Assembly: GCA_965117025.1 (NCBI GenBank)
Contig: OZ220746.1
Coordinates: 1,240,001-1,304,000, forward strand
Origin: VXPQ01 sp965117025
GTDB taxonomy: Bacteria > Bacteroidota > Rhodothermia > Rhodothermales > VXPQ01
Reading direction: 5' to 3'
Length of the DNA: 64,000 bases
The notes beneath the pieces were generated by a model, which worked only from the letters and a program-made list of their open reading frames with translations, searched no databases and was not told the DNA's origin. Position 1 is the first letter of the stretch. Every line of letters starts with the position of its first letter. Below, piece after piece: positions 42,270-53,200 of the stretch. The position numbers and the translations under genes were made by a program.

Positions 42270-43274
42270 ATGACGGACGTGGTTATCGTCGGCGCCGGCC
42301 CTGTGGGGCTGGCCTGCGCCATCCGGGCCCAACGCGAGGGCCTCCGTGCGGTGGTCGTGGAGAAAGGCACCGTCGTACAGTCTCTCGTGGGTTATCCCGT
42401 GAAGATGGAGTTCTTTTCGACCCCCGAACTCATCGAGATCGGCGGGCATCCTTTTCCTGTACACGGGCACAAGCCGCTTCGCGAAGAGGCCATCGAGTAC
42501 TACCGCCGCGTGGCGCAAAACGAAAACATCCACCTGCGCCTGTACGAGCGCGTCCGGCGGATAGACGGGGCATGCGATGCCTTTCAGGTCGTCACGGACA
42601 AGGATGTCATAGCGGCCCGGCGCGTGGTCATCGCAACCGGCTTCTTCGACTATCCGAATCTGCTGCATGTCCCGGGAGAGGATTTACCGAAAGTAACCCA
42701 TTACTACAAGGAGGCCTATCCGTATTTCGGGCAGCATGTAGCTGTAATCGGGGCACGCAATTCAGCAGCAAAGGCGGCGCTGGACTGCAGCCGGCATGGA
42801 GCGCATGTCACCCTCCTGGTGCGGGGGACAGAACTTTCGAACAGGATCAAATACTGGATCAGGCCCGATCTCGAAAACCGGATTAAACAGGGTGCGATCA
42901 CAGCCCGGTTCGAAACCGTCGTTCGCGAAATCAGGGAATCTTCTCTGGTCATCGAAGGTCCGGAAGGTATGGACGAGATTGAAAACGACTACGTCCTCGC
43001 ACTCACAGGCTATCATCCCGACTACTCGTTTCTGGAGACCGCCGGCATCGAAATCGCCGGGGACGAATGGAATACCCCGATCTTCGATCCACAATCGTTT
43101 GAAACCACGCGCAAAGGCGTGTACATCGCGGGCACCGTATGCGGAGGACGCCGGACAGGCCGGTGGTTCATCGAAAACGGGCGGGTCCATGCCCGGCAGA
43201 TCATGCGCCACATCGCAGGCCGGGAGTTCGAGCCCGTCGATTTTGAGAAGCGCCACTGGATTACGTCGGAATAA
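42270..43274 (+). CDS. YpdA-family FAD-dependent thiol-disulfide reductase
   Basis: A 334-residue flavoprotein. It has an N-terminal FAD-binding Rossmann motif VIVGAGPVGLACAI (about 5-18), SLVGYPVKMEFFSTPELIEIG (in part), characteristic of YpdA, a second nucleotide-binding motif VAVIGARNSAAKAALD (about 155) and the C-terminal FAD motif GVYIAGTVCGGRRTG (about 285). YpdA/Bdr reduces bacillithiol disulfide using NADPH and lacks the CxxC of thioredoxin reductase, as here. This suggests a bacillithiol-type low-molecular-weight thiol in the organism. It follows tadA by 25 bases. Confidence 0.88.
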   Translation: MTDVVIVGAGPVGLACAIRAQREGLRAVVVEKGTVVQSLVGYPVKMEFFSTPELIEIGGHPFPVHGHKPLREEAIEYYRRVAQNENIHLRLYERVRRIDGACDAFQVVTDKDVIAARRVVIATGFFDYPNLLHVPGEDLPKVTHYYKEAYPYFGQHVAVIGARNSAAKAALDCSRHGAHVTLLVRGTELSNRIKYWIRPDLENRIKQGAITARFETVVREIRESSLVIEGPEGMDEIENDYVLALTGYHPDYSFLETAGIEIAGDEWNTPIFDPQSFETTRKGVYIAGTVCGGRRTGRWFIENGRVHARQIMRHIAGREFEPVDFEKRHWITSE

Positions 43275-43400
43275 GCTGCGGACCGACGGTCTGCTCCTGC
43301 GCTGGCGAAAAGGGTAGAGAGGCGCGCCTGTTATACGGAGAGCATAGCAAACTTGTTACGTCCGTTCGTATCCGACCGAAAACAAACGCATCCCCTGCGG

Positions 43401-45581
43401 TCACACCGCATCCAGGATCTGCCGGGCTTGCGGGTGATTCGGCGCCAGACGCAGTGCCCGCTCCGCATACATGCGCGCCCGGTCGTCCTCTCCCTGCAGG
43501 TACCAGGCCAGCGCCAGATTGACCAAGCCGTCGACGTACGACGGATCGAGTTCCACGGCTCTCGAAAACAATCGCACGGCAATATCCGGACGGCCTTCAT
43601 TCAAGTGTAACGCACCAAGATTCCCGAAAGCTACGGGGTTTTCCGGCTCTGCACGCACCGCCTGCTCAAAAAACGCACGCGCCTCCTCCAGCCGCCCGCT
43701 TCCTGCAAGCAACAAGCCCAGATTCCCCAGTGCCTGCCCGCCGTCCGGATTAAGGCGGACCGCCTCGCGGAGAGACCGTTCGGCGCCGATTCGATCCCCC
43801 TGCCGTAACCGGACCGTTCCCAGATTGAAATGGGCGGCCTCCAGCCATGGATGCTCGGCAATAGCCGCCTGGTATTGTGTAACCGCCGCCGTCAGTTCGC
43901 CCCGGGTCTCCAGATAGCGTCCGTAATTGACGCGCACACTCGCCAGTGCGGGCTGGGCAGCCAGCGCCTGCTCGTACAAATCCCGAATCGCCGCATCTTC
44001 GCGCCCCACTCGTTCGTACGTTTGCGCTAAAGCATTCAGTCGCTCCGGTTTGGGTTCCAGGGCCACCGCCTGCTCCAGTGGTTCCACAGCGCGCTCCATC
44101 TCTCCAAGTTGCATGTGCCCGTACCCGAGAAGATACTGTGCTTCGCCGAACGCTCCCGCCGTGGCGCCGAGCAACGTCACGCCATGCCGGAGCGCCGTCG
44201 TATCCTGTTGTTGCAATCCCCGGATGACATAAGCCATGCCGGCATAGGCGTCTGCCGAATCGTCCACGGCATAATAGGGGCGTAGCCGGATGCGTTCGAC
44301 AGGTACTTCACCGCCTGATGCCACGGCAGATTCAGCATCCACAGCATTCCGGTCCCGCACTATGCGAATGCGGTGATCCGTAAACGAGGTGTGCGGAGTT
44401 CCCTCAACGGCTGCCTTCGGCATATGGCATGAAAAACAATGGGCGTCTTCCGTATGCACAGCACGCGCAGCTTCCGCGGGCAACGCAGCCTGCAGGGCCG
44501 CCGTATCGTGACAGGTCATACAGGTAGCATTGAAGTAATCGGGACCGGCCAACCGGAATGCCTCGTGCGGATTGTGGCAGGTCATGCAATCCATGGGCTT
44601 TTCCCAGGTCTGCGTCTCGACAAAACATGCGCTCTTCTTCATTAAATCCGCATGGGAGATGGCGTCAATTTCATCGCCCGAATCCGGTGTGTCGGACACA
44701 TAAAACGTCATGTGTTCGGAAAGCGGACGGGAGGGGCGATAATCATAGGCGGTGCGCCCGTCCCGAAGCATAGACACCGTGGTGTGCAAGTGGCATTGCT
44801 GGCACACATCCAGCCGGCGTTCGAGAGAAAGATGCGCGGGATTGACGATCGTCTCGTCGATATCGCCTGCCGGTTCCGGGGAGGCAAGCCGGGCCTCCAC
44901 ATGCACGGAGCCGGGACCGTGGCACCGCTCGCATCCGATGCCATACGGCACCTCCTCGTATTTGCCTTCCGCAAACGGCGTCGAGTGCGGATAGCTGTTG
45001 TGGCAGGCCATGCAGCGATCCGGAATGAGCCGGTCAAAGCGGGAATTGGACACCTCGTATCCGGGGCTGAGGTCCCATTTCTCTCCCTGGGTGTACCACG
45101 TCAGGGGGAGTTCAAAATAGCGTCCCCCCTCTTCTACCAGGTACGTACGCGCAGCAGTGCCGCTGCCCACGACGTACTCTATTTCACGGACCAGGCTATG
45201 CGTTTTGCTTCCATCCGGCCCCCTCCTGAATTCTTCGAGCCAAAAACGATCTTCCTCCCGGTACGGACGATAAAAGAAACCCCGGTGCGGGTCCTGCACC
45301 GTGATGCCGGTAAAATCTTCGACCACGGCGGCGGAACGCATGGGATAGAACGAATTCGCCATCCCGTGCTCCTGAAACCCCCGGTACTGCTCCTCATGGC
45401 AATCGAAACAGGCTTCGTCCCCCGTAAATTCGGCAGACAGGTTTCGAAAACGAATTTCCCCATCCGCAGCGTCTTCCGTATTCTGCGCGGCATCCTGCCC
45501 ATCCGGCGCACTGGAGCCGCATCCGGAGATAACCAGACCCCATGCCAGTACGACCGGTAGAAAAATGACGGCACGGCGCAT
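43401..45581 (-). CDS. Seven-heme cytochrome c with TPR domain, lipoprotein
   Basis: About 726 residues from ATG 45579-45581. A signal peptide ends in VISGC, so it is probably lipid-anchored. The N-terminal half (about 55-400) is a multiheme cytochrome with seven CxxCH sites: CFDCH, CMACH, CERCH, CQQCH, CMTCH twice, and CFSCH. The C-terminal half (about 450-725) is a tetratricopeptide array with many repeats of the AxxxxxxALxLxPxxxxAxxNLG type. Similar heme-TPR fusions occur in several phyla without a settled function; electron transfer at the cell surface is a fair guess. It lies 85 bases past the PorV-like gene, beyond a terminator, so it has its own transcript. The ccm genes at 61955 onward would mature it. 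Confidence 0.88.
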   Translation of the reverse strand: MRRAVIFLPVVLAWGLVISGCGSSAPDGQDAAQNTEDAADGEIRFRNLSAEFTGDEACFDCHEEQYRGFQEHGMANSFYPMRSAAVVEDFTGITVQDPHRGFFYRPYREEDRFWLEEFRRGPDGSKTHSLVREIEYVVGSGTAARTYLVEEGGRYFELPLTWYTQGEKWDLSPGYEVSNSRFDRLIPDRCMACHNSYPHSTPFAEGKYEEVPYGIGCERCHGPGSVHVEARLASPEPAGDIDETIVNPAHLSLERRLDVCQQCHLHTTVSMLRDGRTAYDYRPSRPLSEHMTFYVSDTPDSGDEIDAISHADLMKKSACFVETQTWEKPMDCMTCHNPHEAFRLAGPDYFNATCMTCHDTAALQAALPAEAARAVHTEDAHCFSCHMPKAAVEGTPHTSFTDHRIRIVRDRNAVDAESAVASGGEVPVERIRLRPYYAVDDSADAYAGMAYVIRGLQQQDTTALRHGVTLLGATAGAFGEAQYLLGYGHMQLGEMERAVEPLEQAVALEPKPERLNALAQTYERVGREDAAIRDLYEQALAAQPALASVRVNYGRYLETRGELTAAVTQYQAAIAEHPWLEAAHFNLGTVRLRQGDRIGAERSLREAVRLNPDGGQALGNLGLLLAGSGRLEEARAFFEQAVRAEPENPVAFGNLGALHLNEGRPDIAVRLFSRAVELDPSYVDGLVNLALAWYLQGEDDRARMYAERALRLAPNHPQARQILDAV

Positions 45582-45604
45582 AGTCGTCAATAAAAGACCT
45601 GATG

Positions 45605-45642
45605 AAAAAAGGGGCAGACCGCACCGGCGGCCTGCCCCTTTT
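45605..45642 (-). terminator. Intrinsic terminator after the PorV-like gene
   Basis: GGGGCAG (45611-45617) pairs with CTGCCCC (45632-45638), continued inward by CCGC/GCGG around an ACCG loop after one mismatch. It is flanked by A6 on the left and T4 on the right, so on the minus strand the stem runs into six T's. It lies 24 bases after the PorV-like stop and upstream of the cytochrome gene. Confidence 0.85.
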
Positions 45643-45665
45643 CAACCATGAAACCGGCGTTCCGT

Positions 45666-46703
45666 TCAGAGCGTGAACGACGCAGAGAAAACGTTTACGC
45701 TGTTAAACACCTTTGAAGGACGGTAGGCATAATCAACCATCAACCGGCTTGGACCGATCGGAAGCGCAAGGCCGGCTCCCACATTCCATTCCGCCCAATG
45801 CACCAGTTCCTGCTCGCTGGATACATCCAGACCGGCGCGCATGAAGAGCAACCCCTGGAAGGCCAACTCGAGCCCCCCCGCATACTGGTTCACATCGTAC
45901 GAATTCGACCGGAAATTCGCCAGAACCGTGGCTACAAGATCATTGCTGAACTGGTTCTCATACACGGCGCCGAAATTCAGCATGGAGGGCAGTTCCGAGC
46001 GCACATCCCGGATTTCGCCCGGCACCTCATACGTCCCGGCGGGGCTCGTCGTAATGATAGGATCCTGAAGGCCCACGCCATTGAAACTGAACTGCGGACC
46101 GAAGTTGCGCAGGCTAACGCCGAAACGCAGCCCCGACTCGCCGACGATATAGGTCATTCCGGCATCGAGCGCCACGGTGCGGGCATCGATATCGTCAATG
46201 CGCTGGCTAAGCCCCTTGAAGGTAATCCCCGCTGCGATACGATCGGTTAACTGGCGTCCGTACGTGAGGCCCACGGCAATCGTGGCGGCCGACCAGGTAT
46301 TGTTCGGATCGATCTCGGGATTCTCTACCGTCGTCTCAGGGATATCGCCGTAATCCCAGCTCGTGACAGTAAGCCCGATGTTGCTTGCTCCGAATCGCTG
46401 AGTCACCCCGAAATAGTTGACGCCTGTATCCGCCACATAGTTCATGCGGCTGAACATGGCTGTCGTACTTGGATTGACCAGGATCCCCGCCGGGTTGGAG
46501 ATAAGCGCCTCCACGCCCGAAGCCCCGTTCATACCGCCGGTCAAGGTAGAGCCAAGCGCAATGGTTCGCGGAGTAACCGGCACCGTCAACTCTGACAGTG
46601 CGGCGGTCCCGAACCGTTCATTGCTTTGCCCCAGGGCCTCGAACGCAACGAGTCCCGGCAAGAGGGCCAACACGACGACAAGGTGTCGATATTGCTTTTT
46701 CAT
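45666..46703 (-). CDS. PorV/PorQ-family outer-membrane protein
   Basis: 345 residues with a signal peptide (cleavage near LGQ, about 26) and an all-beta body typical of the FadL-like PorV/PorQ family: TPRTIALGSTLTGG, EALISNPAGI and a C-terminal SASFTL ending in an aromatic/hydrophobic strand. PorV is the outer-membrane shuttle that carries T9SS cargo from the translocon to the attachment complex; PorQ-like paralogues are common beside cargo genes. It follows the large T9SS protein by 48 bases, so the pair probably functions together. Which member of the family it is cannot be decided. Confidence 0.85.
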   Translation of the reverse strand: MKKQYRHLVVVLALLPGLVAFEALGQSNERFGTAALSELTVPVTPRTIALGSTLTGGMNGASGVEALISNPAGILVNPSTTAMFSRMNYVADTGVNYFGVTQRFGASNIGLTVTSWDYGDIPETTVENPEIDPNNTWSAATIAVGLTYGRQLTDRIAAGITFKGLSQRIDDIDARTVALDAGMTYIVGESGLRFGVSLRNFGPQFSFNGVGLQDPIITTSPAGTYEVPGEIRDVRSELPSMLNFGAVYENQFSNDLVATVLANFRSNSYDVNQYAGGLELAFQGLLFMRAGLDVSSEQELVHWAEWNVGAGLALPIGPSRLMVDYAYRPSKVFNSVNVFSASFTL

Positions 46704-46751
46704 GGTTGTAAGCCTTTGGTCTCGAGTTCGAATGTGGTCGGTTTCGTTCGG

Positions 46752-49700
46752 TTAGAAGATGTTGATGTTCGTTTCCCGGTTAATGACTCCGAACTTCATA
46801 ACCTTCTCTCCGACGCCCGGAACGTCGATATGAATGAAGTACATGCCGCTGGCTACCGGCAAGTTGCTGTCCGTCGTAAGGTTCCAGTCCAATGACGTGC
46901 TCGGACCATCCTTGTACAAGGTACGAATCAGCGTGCCGGCTACCGTGTAAACGCGAATCGTAGCCGTCTGCGGCAGATTCGTGAAACGAGCGCGACGATC
47001 CTCGTTGCCCGTCTCATACGCCGAACGACCACGGTACGGGTTCGGAACGATGCCGATATCTTCGACCGATGCCTCAAGAACTCCCGCATCGCCCGTCGCG
47101 CGTCCTATGTCCGCCGTCGCTATAAGAAACGTATCTCCTGCCTGGTGTGGCTTCGTGGTCAGAAAACGAATAACCGTTCCTTCCATAGAGGAGATATCCT
47201 CAAACCCCGTAAAAATGATCTCCCTTTGTATAGGGCGATTGCGACTGAAAGCAACGTGACCAGCCACTGCTTCCACCGCCAGACATCCGTCGTCGTCCGC
47301 CTCAACCGCCGGGGCCACAGCCGCCTCCCATTCGGCGTAACTGCTTGTAGCGTAGTAGGCATAAATCCGGTCCGTACCCGTAAAACCAAGACCGAACGGG
47401 TCCTGGGGTATCTCCCCTACATTGAACTCACACTCGCCCCCGTTATCCGAGAAAATGTTCGGGATCAACTGAATATCATCCGCAGGATCGTTGTCGCCCA
47501 CATAGGAAGATCCGGAAGTCGGACCTATGTCCCACACTTCGAAAGGAACCCACATCACGTTGCCCGACGTGAAGGGATGGAAAGCGTAAGACCCCCGCTC
47601 CGTAAAACGAATCTCGAAATCGTTCGGGGTAAAAAGCCCTATTCGCTCATGAGAACGAGGCGTTGTAGCCGATGGACCATACATGAAGTAATCCCCCGTA
47701 CTATTGAACGACACGTCAATAAGATCGCCACCCAACTGCGGACAGCCGAGATTCCCGCTGTACGACCCATCGCTTTCCAGCGTACACGAAGGATTGCCTC
47801 CCGGCCCCGTGATCTCCAGAAACGCCGCGTTGCTCCTGCCCGGGATCGTACGATAACTGGGAGGAGGACCGCTTACCGTGAACGCAAGCCCATCGGCCAG
47901 AATGACATCCTTGCGCTGAGGATAGGCTTCCCCTGTATTAGCGAAGTGGGCGCAACCGTCGAGAATCAAATGCCCGTCCGATTCGCGCATGATACTGTAC
48001 GACACTACCCCGTGTCCCTCTTCCACACCGCATTCCTCGCCCACATCGAACATACGCACTGTGTAATCGGAACCCTTCAACTGAGCGGGGTCCACCACGC
48101 GCCACCTAACAGCCCCCTGGCCTTGCTGCACCACCGCCACCGCAACAGAGTCTGCGGTAGTGACGCCGCTGTTCAGCGACGAGCCCCCTTGCGTGGAAGC
48201 GATGCGGGAAGGACGAATCGTAATGTTCGTCGGAGAGCTTTCAAGAATCTTCGGCGTGGAATTCGGACTGTAGGCATACGCCGAAATCCCGTAGTAGTAG
48301 TCCGTATAGTTCGTCAGGTTCGGCAAAGCGAAATTATACTTTACCCCGCTGTCGGTCCCGCGCGCTGATACCTGCTGGATAAAGTCGCCCACATCGCCGT
48401 CGAACACCGGATCGGTTACCTTCGTAACCCCGTTCTCAATATCGAATGTCGCCACATGCTCGCGTTGATCCGCAGCAAACGCGGACGTGGGATACCGGTA
48501 GATGTTGAAGCCCTCGAACGTATACGACTTGTCATCAAAATCGAATTCGTCAAGGAACCGGTCAGGAAAATCGTACGCCCCAAGATAGTTCACACTATTG
48601 GAAGGATACCCCCATACAAGGTGGGCCTGCCCATCCAGCTCCGAAGCGTACAGACAGTGGCCGGAACCCGGATGCAATTGGGCGTTGACGGAGTTCGGAT
48701 CGCAAAGGGGCGGCGCCGGAGGGGGCAAAGGAATGTCGAAGCCCGCATCATAGGCCGTCTGCGCAAGCACGTCCGCGCTTCGCAACGCCGATATGGAACT
48801 CAGGTTATCCGCCCCCTGCGCAAACACGACCCCGAACACGATGTCCTGACTGTCACCCGACCGCACCGTGAACGGACCCGTGGATACCACCAGACGACGG
48901 TCACCCGATTGATTGCGGGCTCCGTTGCCGTCGTTGTTCACCTCGCTCCAGAACTCGCCCGCCACCGGATCGCCCGGATACGCGAATTTCGTGGTATCCC
49001 CGTCCGTCTGAAAACCAAGCCCCTTGGCCGTAAGCGGCTGTCCGGCGCGCCAGAAACCCTGCTGCACGTTGTATATCTGCTGAGAAAGACGCGGGTCCTC
49101 CGTACCTGCGGGACCGCCATTGATGAAATACATGAAACTGGTGACGCCCAGCGTATCGCCGTCCTCCGAAATGGGCCCCTGGAAGAAGTCGTAGCCCGCC
49201 GCAGGAGCCGGACCGTATACACCGTCCATCGCATTGTCGTTGTATACGTAACCGAGACTGAGTGTGGTGTCCACTCCCACAAAGTCGTCTCCGGCATCCC
49301 CCAGATCGGGATCGGAGAAAATAGAGAAGAACGTATCGGTGAGCGGCTCGGCACCCTTGTACGTCACGTTGTACTTGAAGAACGTGGTGTTGCCGAGCGC
49401 ATCCGCGCGGTTGAACGCAAACGCGTGCACCCGCACCTCCACGCCGATAGGCGCCGCCTCTGTGTTGCGGTGCGTGTTACCCACATCGTTCATGATCCAC
49501 CACACCGCCTGATCCCCGATCAGATCGGGGCGGTCGCCTCCCGAAAGGTTGTAGTTCCCTTCCGTGCCGTCCCCGTCTATGACCGGCGCGCCCAGATCGT
49601 ACGGCCAATCCGCAAGGTCTGCAGAAGCCTGCCCCGTCGCCTCGTAATTCTGAATATCGCTCCGGCTCACCTTGAAAAGACGGTCGTACGCCGAACAATC

Positions 49701-50141
49701 GTTCGGATTCACCGGACGACCGTCCGAACCCAAAGGCCCCGGCCAGAATTCAAAATTGTTATACGTGGCTCCGGCTGTACGCAATTCATCCCCCACCATG
49801 CCGCCCATCCAGATTCCCATCGCATAAATGGGCGAATGTCCGGAGGCCTGGGGCACGTAGTATTCGTGTTCCGCACCGTTGCCGTAGGCGATGCTCCCGA
49901 TATTGAACAGACGGACACGGACATTGTTGACATCAAGATCCTTCTGCGCCAGACCCGCCGTGCATTGCCCGGGGTCAGGACCCGAACCGCTAGTCCGCAG
50001 CAGAATGGAAGGCTCGCTCTGCTGCGCCTTCTTGTCCTTGTCGTCCTTATCCTTATCCTTATCCTTGTCCGCAAAGGCGCTGGACGCAGGAATCAGGCAC
50101 ACGGCGAAAATCAGCGTCAGGTATCGTGTAAGCTGCTTCAT
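46752..50141 (-). CDS. Large T9SS type A sorting-domain protein
   Basis: About 1129 residues from ATG 50139-50141 (MKQLTRYLTLIFAVCLIP signal peptide, cleaved near AFA). Directly after it is a run of alternating Lys/Asp, coded by repeated TCCTTA units on the plus strand. The body is beta-rich with fibronectin-like segments (about 530-640: YTFEGFNIYRYP, YYYGISAYAYSP) and aromatic/Asp/Gly-rich calcium-like loops. The last ~95 residues (VPNPYRGRSAYE through GMYFIHIDVPG) are a T9SS type A sorting domain. Its place between a SusC-like receptor and a PorV-like protein matches surface modules common in this phylum. No enzymatic motif is seen, and its ligand is unknown. Confidence 0.85.
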   Translation of the reverse strand: MKQLTRYLTLIFAVCLIPASSAFADKDKDKDKDDKDKKAQQSEPSILLRTSGSGPDPGQCTAGLAQKDLDVNNVRVRLFNIGSIAYGNGAEHEYYVPQASGHSPIYAMGIWMGGMVGDELRTAGATYNNFEFWPGPLGSDGRPVNPNDCSAYDRLFKVSRSDIQNYEATGQASADLADWPYDLGAPVIDGDGTEGNYNLSGGDRPDLIGDQAVWWIMNDVGNTHRNTEAAPIGVEVRVHAFAFNRADALGNTTFFKYNVTYKGAEPLTDTFFSIFSDPDLGDAGDDFVGVDTTLSLGYVYNDNAMDGVYGPAPAAGYDFFQGPISEDGDTLGVTSFMYFINGGPAGTEDPRLSQQIYNVQQGFWRAGQPLTAKGLGFQTDGDTTKFAYPGDPVAGEFWSEVNNDGNGARNQSGDRRLVVSTGPFTVRSGDSQDIVFGVVFAQGADNLSSISALRSADVLAQTAYDAGFDIPLPPPAPPLCDPNSVNAQLHPGSGHCLYASELDGQAHLVWGYPSNSVNYLGAYDFPDRFLDEFDFDDKSYTFEGFNIYRYPTSAFAADQREHVATFDIENGVTKVTDPVFDGDVGDFIQQVSARGTDSGVKYNFALPNLTNYTDYYYGISAYAYSPNSTPKILESSPTNITIRPSRIASTQGGSSLNSGVTTADSVAVAVVQQGQGAVRWRVVDPAQLKGSDYTVRMFDVGEECGVEEGHGVVSYSIMRESDGHLILDGCAHFANTGEAYPQRKDVILADGLAFTVSGPPPSYRTIPGRSNAAFLEITGPGGNPSCTLESDGSYSGNLGCPQLGGDLIDVSFNSTGDYFMYGPSATTPRSHERIGLFTPNDFEIRFTERGSYAFHPFTSGNVMWVPFEVWDIGPTSGSSYVGDNDPADDIQLIPNIFSDNGGECEFNVGEIPQDPFGLGFTGTDRIYAYYATSSYAEWEAAVAPAVEADDDGCLAVEAVAGHVAFSRNRPIQREIIFTGFEDISSMEGTVIRFLTTKPHQAGDTFLIATADIGRATGDAGVLEASVEDIGIVPNPYRGRSAYETGNEDRRARFTNLPQTATIRVYTVAGTLIRTLYKDGPSTSLDWNLTTDSNLPVASGMYFIHIDVPGVGEKVMKFGVINRETNINIF

Positions 50142-50187
50142 GAGTGTATGAGGCGTTGCATTGGGGGTCATTCCCTTATCAGGTGCG

Positions 50188-50210
50188 GCCGGAGCGTAAG
50201 ACGCTCCGGC
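50188..50210. promoter_or_regulatory. Intercistronic hairpin between receptor and cargo genes
   Basis: GCCGGAGCG and CGCTCCGGC form a perfect 9-bp stem with a five-base loop, in the 86-base gap between the receptor stop and the cargo ATG. No T-run follows on the minus strand, so it is more likely an RNA-stability or partial-termination element than a full terminator. Confidence 0.55.
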
Positions 50211-50227
50211 ATGCATTCCTGATCACG

Positions 50228-53200
50228 TTAAAAGTTGAGCGCGAATCCCAGTCGGAACTGGCGAGGTCGGCTGTACATCAGGCTGGATGCCGACGTGTGC
50301 CTGCTCCCTACGTTCACCGGGCCTCCGATGTACGTGTTATACAGAAACGCTGCGGAAGCGGGATCAGGCTGGGTGGTAAGATACCCGCGACCGCCATCCG
50401 TCATCAGATAGCCATCCGTATTAGGCAGGCCCGTTGCCCGGAAAACCGCCAGTACATTCTGTGTGTCCAGCAGATTGAGCACAATCAAATAGGCCGTCAG
50501 CGAAGCAGTGCCTACCTGGAAGCGTCGATCCAGGCGCACATCGATGCGGGTAGTGGACGGAAGGCGCGCCGAGTTGATCGAACCTACCGCGTCGTCGGTG
50601 AAGCTATCGCTCACGTTGAACGACGAGCCGGCCAGAGCCGTGTACGCCATGCCGCTGCCATATCGGAACAGTACGTTCAGACCCGTATTCTCAAGCAGAC
50701 TGCTCGGCCCCTCGCCCTCGCCAAAGCGATAATCGACCGACGCATTCAACGTATGCCGCTGATCGAAGTCCGCCGGAGCAATGGTGTTCGGAAACACCGA
50801 ACCGCGCCAGACGACCACCGCAGTAGCGGCAGCATCCGATCCGGTACCCTGCGCAAACGCCAGCGTGTAGTTCGCATTCACCGCGAGATTGCGGGTCCGT
50901 CGCAAGTCAAAGCCGAACTCGATGCCCTTGGTGGTTGTGAAATCGGCGTTCAGATACGTGCCGTAGGAGGGAAAGCCCCCGATCAAACGGCGGTTGCTGA
51001 TCTTGTTTTCCTGCGTTCGGTAGAACCCCGAAATCGTGAGCGCCGTGCTGGCGCCCAGCCGCTGCCGGAAACCCAGTTCGTACTGGGTCGTCCGCTCCGG
51101 CTTCAACTTGGGATTCGGCCTACGGGAATTCTGCGTCGTGATTTCCTCGTAGGATCGGAAGGGCGTAAACGCACGCTCCGTGGGGCGCTGGCTGGTTATG
51201 TTGTAGGACGCAAAAAACACAGCCCGGTCGGTGACCGGGAAGCTGACCCCGATGCGCGGCATGAACGTAGCCTGCGGCGTATACTCCTCGAACGCATTGG
51301 AGATGGGTTCGTCGGTCGCCTGGACCTGACCGGAAAGATCGCTAACAATGTCAAGGGGATCCACCCGTGATCCTTCGATGTCGAAGAAATTTCCGTCCAC
51401 ATCCCGGTAGCCGACGACATCGCCAGCATCGTTGAAGTACACCGCATCGTCTGAAGCGATGCCTGCGGGCGTTCCGGATACCGAACCCGCGCGAACAATG
51501 GGACGCGGCGCATAAATATCCTTCAGCACCGGCGCGTTGTTGTCGAACACTTCCATACGTACGCCAAGATTCAGGATGAGGTCGCGATACTCGATCTTGT
51601 CCTGCAAATATCCGCCGTAGTAGATCGGCTGATATGGCGCGATATTGAGGTTCGTCCGGTCGAAATATCCCTGGATGTTCTGGTCATCCACTTCGTTCAG
51701 TCCCCGGAAATCGTACCCGTAATAGGTAGTCCGCGCCCGGAAGGCGTCGAACGGCAAATCACTGTAGCTGGCGTAGCAGGCCACTTGCTCGCAATTGTCG
51801 TCCTGGGCATAGCGGGACAACCCGAAACCTCTCAGATCGTACCAGCGCTCCGTGAACGTGCGGTACTCGCCGCCGAACTCCAACTGATGCAGGCCGACCT
51901 GCGCCGTGGCGTTCCCCGATATCTGGAACGCTTTCCGGTCCTGCTTCTGGAACGTAGCCAGCGGACTGCCCGGCAGCGAGAAGGTGATGCCGATAACTTG
52001 CCCTACACCTGCTGTGCCATCTGAAGTATACGTCGGCGCATAGCCGCTGCCTCGCGCGGCGAAATAGCGGCGGGCGATGTCCAGATACTCGTTCCCGACA
52101 TCGATATCTCCGTAGGAAAACGCCTCTGCTACATTCCCGGAAAATCCGTTGGGGTACAGGGTATAGTTATAGTCCTGATACGCCGCGTCGATCTGGTAGA
52201 AGAAATTCGAGGCGAAGCGCTGGCGCAGGCTGCCATAGACCCGCCATGTGTCCTGTTCGTTATGATAAAAGAAGTCAGGGTTGAACACATGCCGGAAATA
52301 GCTGAGCTCCTCTTCCTGTTGGGTTTCGTACGACCCGCCCACGCGCACCGTGATGGTCTGCGTAGGCTGGATCGAGACATTTCCGGTTACGATCGTTTCT
52401 CTGAAAGGGCGATTTTTTGCCGGCTCCAGCGTAAAATCTTCCCGGCGGTACGTGTCCGGCGCATTGATGAGTCCCGGATCCAAACTGTAGCCCTCGGGAA
52501 TGTTCAGCAGTACCGCCAGCGAGTCCGGCGTAAGCGGCTCCCCGTTGTCGACAGCAGCCTGGGCGGTCTGCCAGGGGAACGGCAGATACAAGGAATCTCC
52601 GGCGGCATTGGTGGCGCGCACCACCTGCGGATTGGCATTGAGTTCGGCAAGTTGATCGTCCGTAAGCTGATAGGTGGGTACGCCATACGGGCCGACATCG
52701 TCAAGACGGCGATACTGCCCCGTTGCAAAAAAACTGATGCGACCGGGAACGATCGGGCCTCCCAGCGAAATCTCGCCGAGGCTTTGGCCGTAACTGTCAA
52801 GCCCCTGAGAGGTATAGGCGCCTACGGTGCCGAAAAACTGTTCGGCGCCGCTCTTCGTCGTAACCGACACCACACCCCCTTGCGCATCGCCGTACTTGGC
52901 CGGAATGGTCCCGATCAGCATTTCCTGTTCCGAGATGGCCACGCGCGGCAGGGCCTGCTGCCCTGATATCCGGACCCCATCCACGTAATACGTGAGTTCC
53001 TGCTCACGGCCCCCGCGCACGAAAAGGCCCGTACCTTCCGACGTGACCACGCCGCTCTGCAGCGAGGCCACATTGGCGACGCCCCGGATCGGAAGCAACA
53101 CCAACTCGTCGCTGTTTACCACGCGCGGCGCGCCGATCGCGTCCTTCTGGATAATCGGTCGTTCGTACTCGACCACAATTTCATCCAGTTCGGCCCCGGG

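Noticed and set aside
44641..44656. ATTAAATCCGCATGGG also present at 41353-41368 in a repeat copy
   Set aside because: It lies inside conserved coding sequence of the cytochrome, and one shared 16-mer in 64 kb is within chance; not counted as a repeat copy.
47145..50222. Long plus-strand open frames opposite the large T9SS protein
   Set aside because: Arg-rich translations with no domain features, antisense to a protein with a signal peptide and sorting domain.
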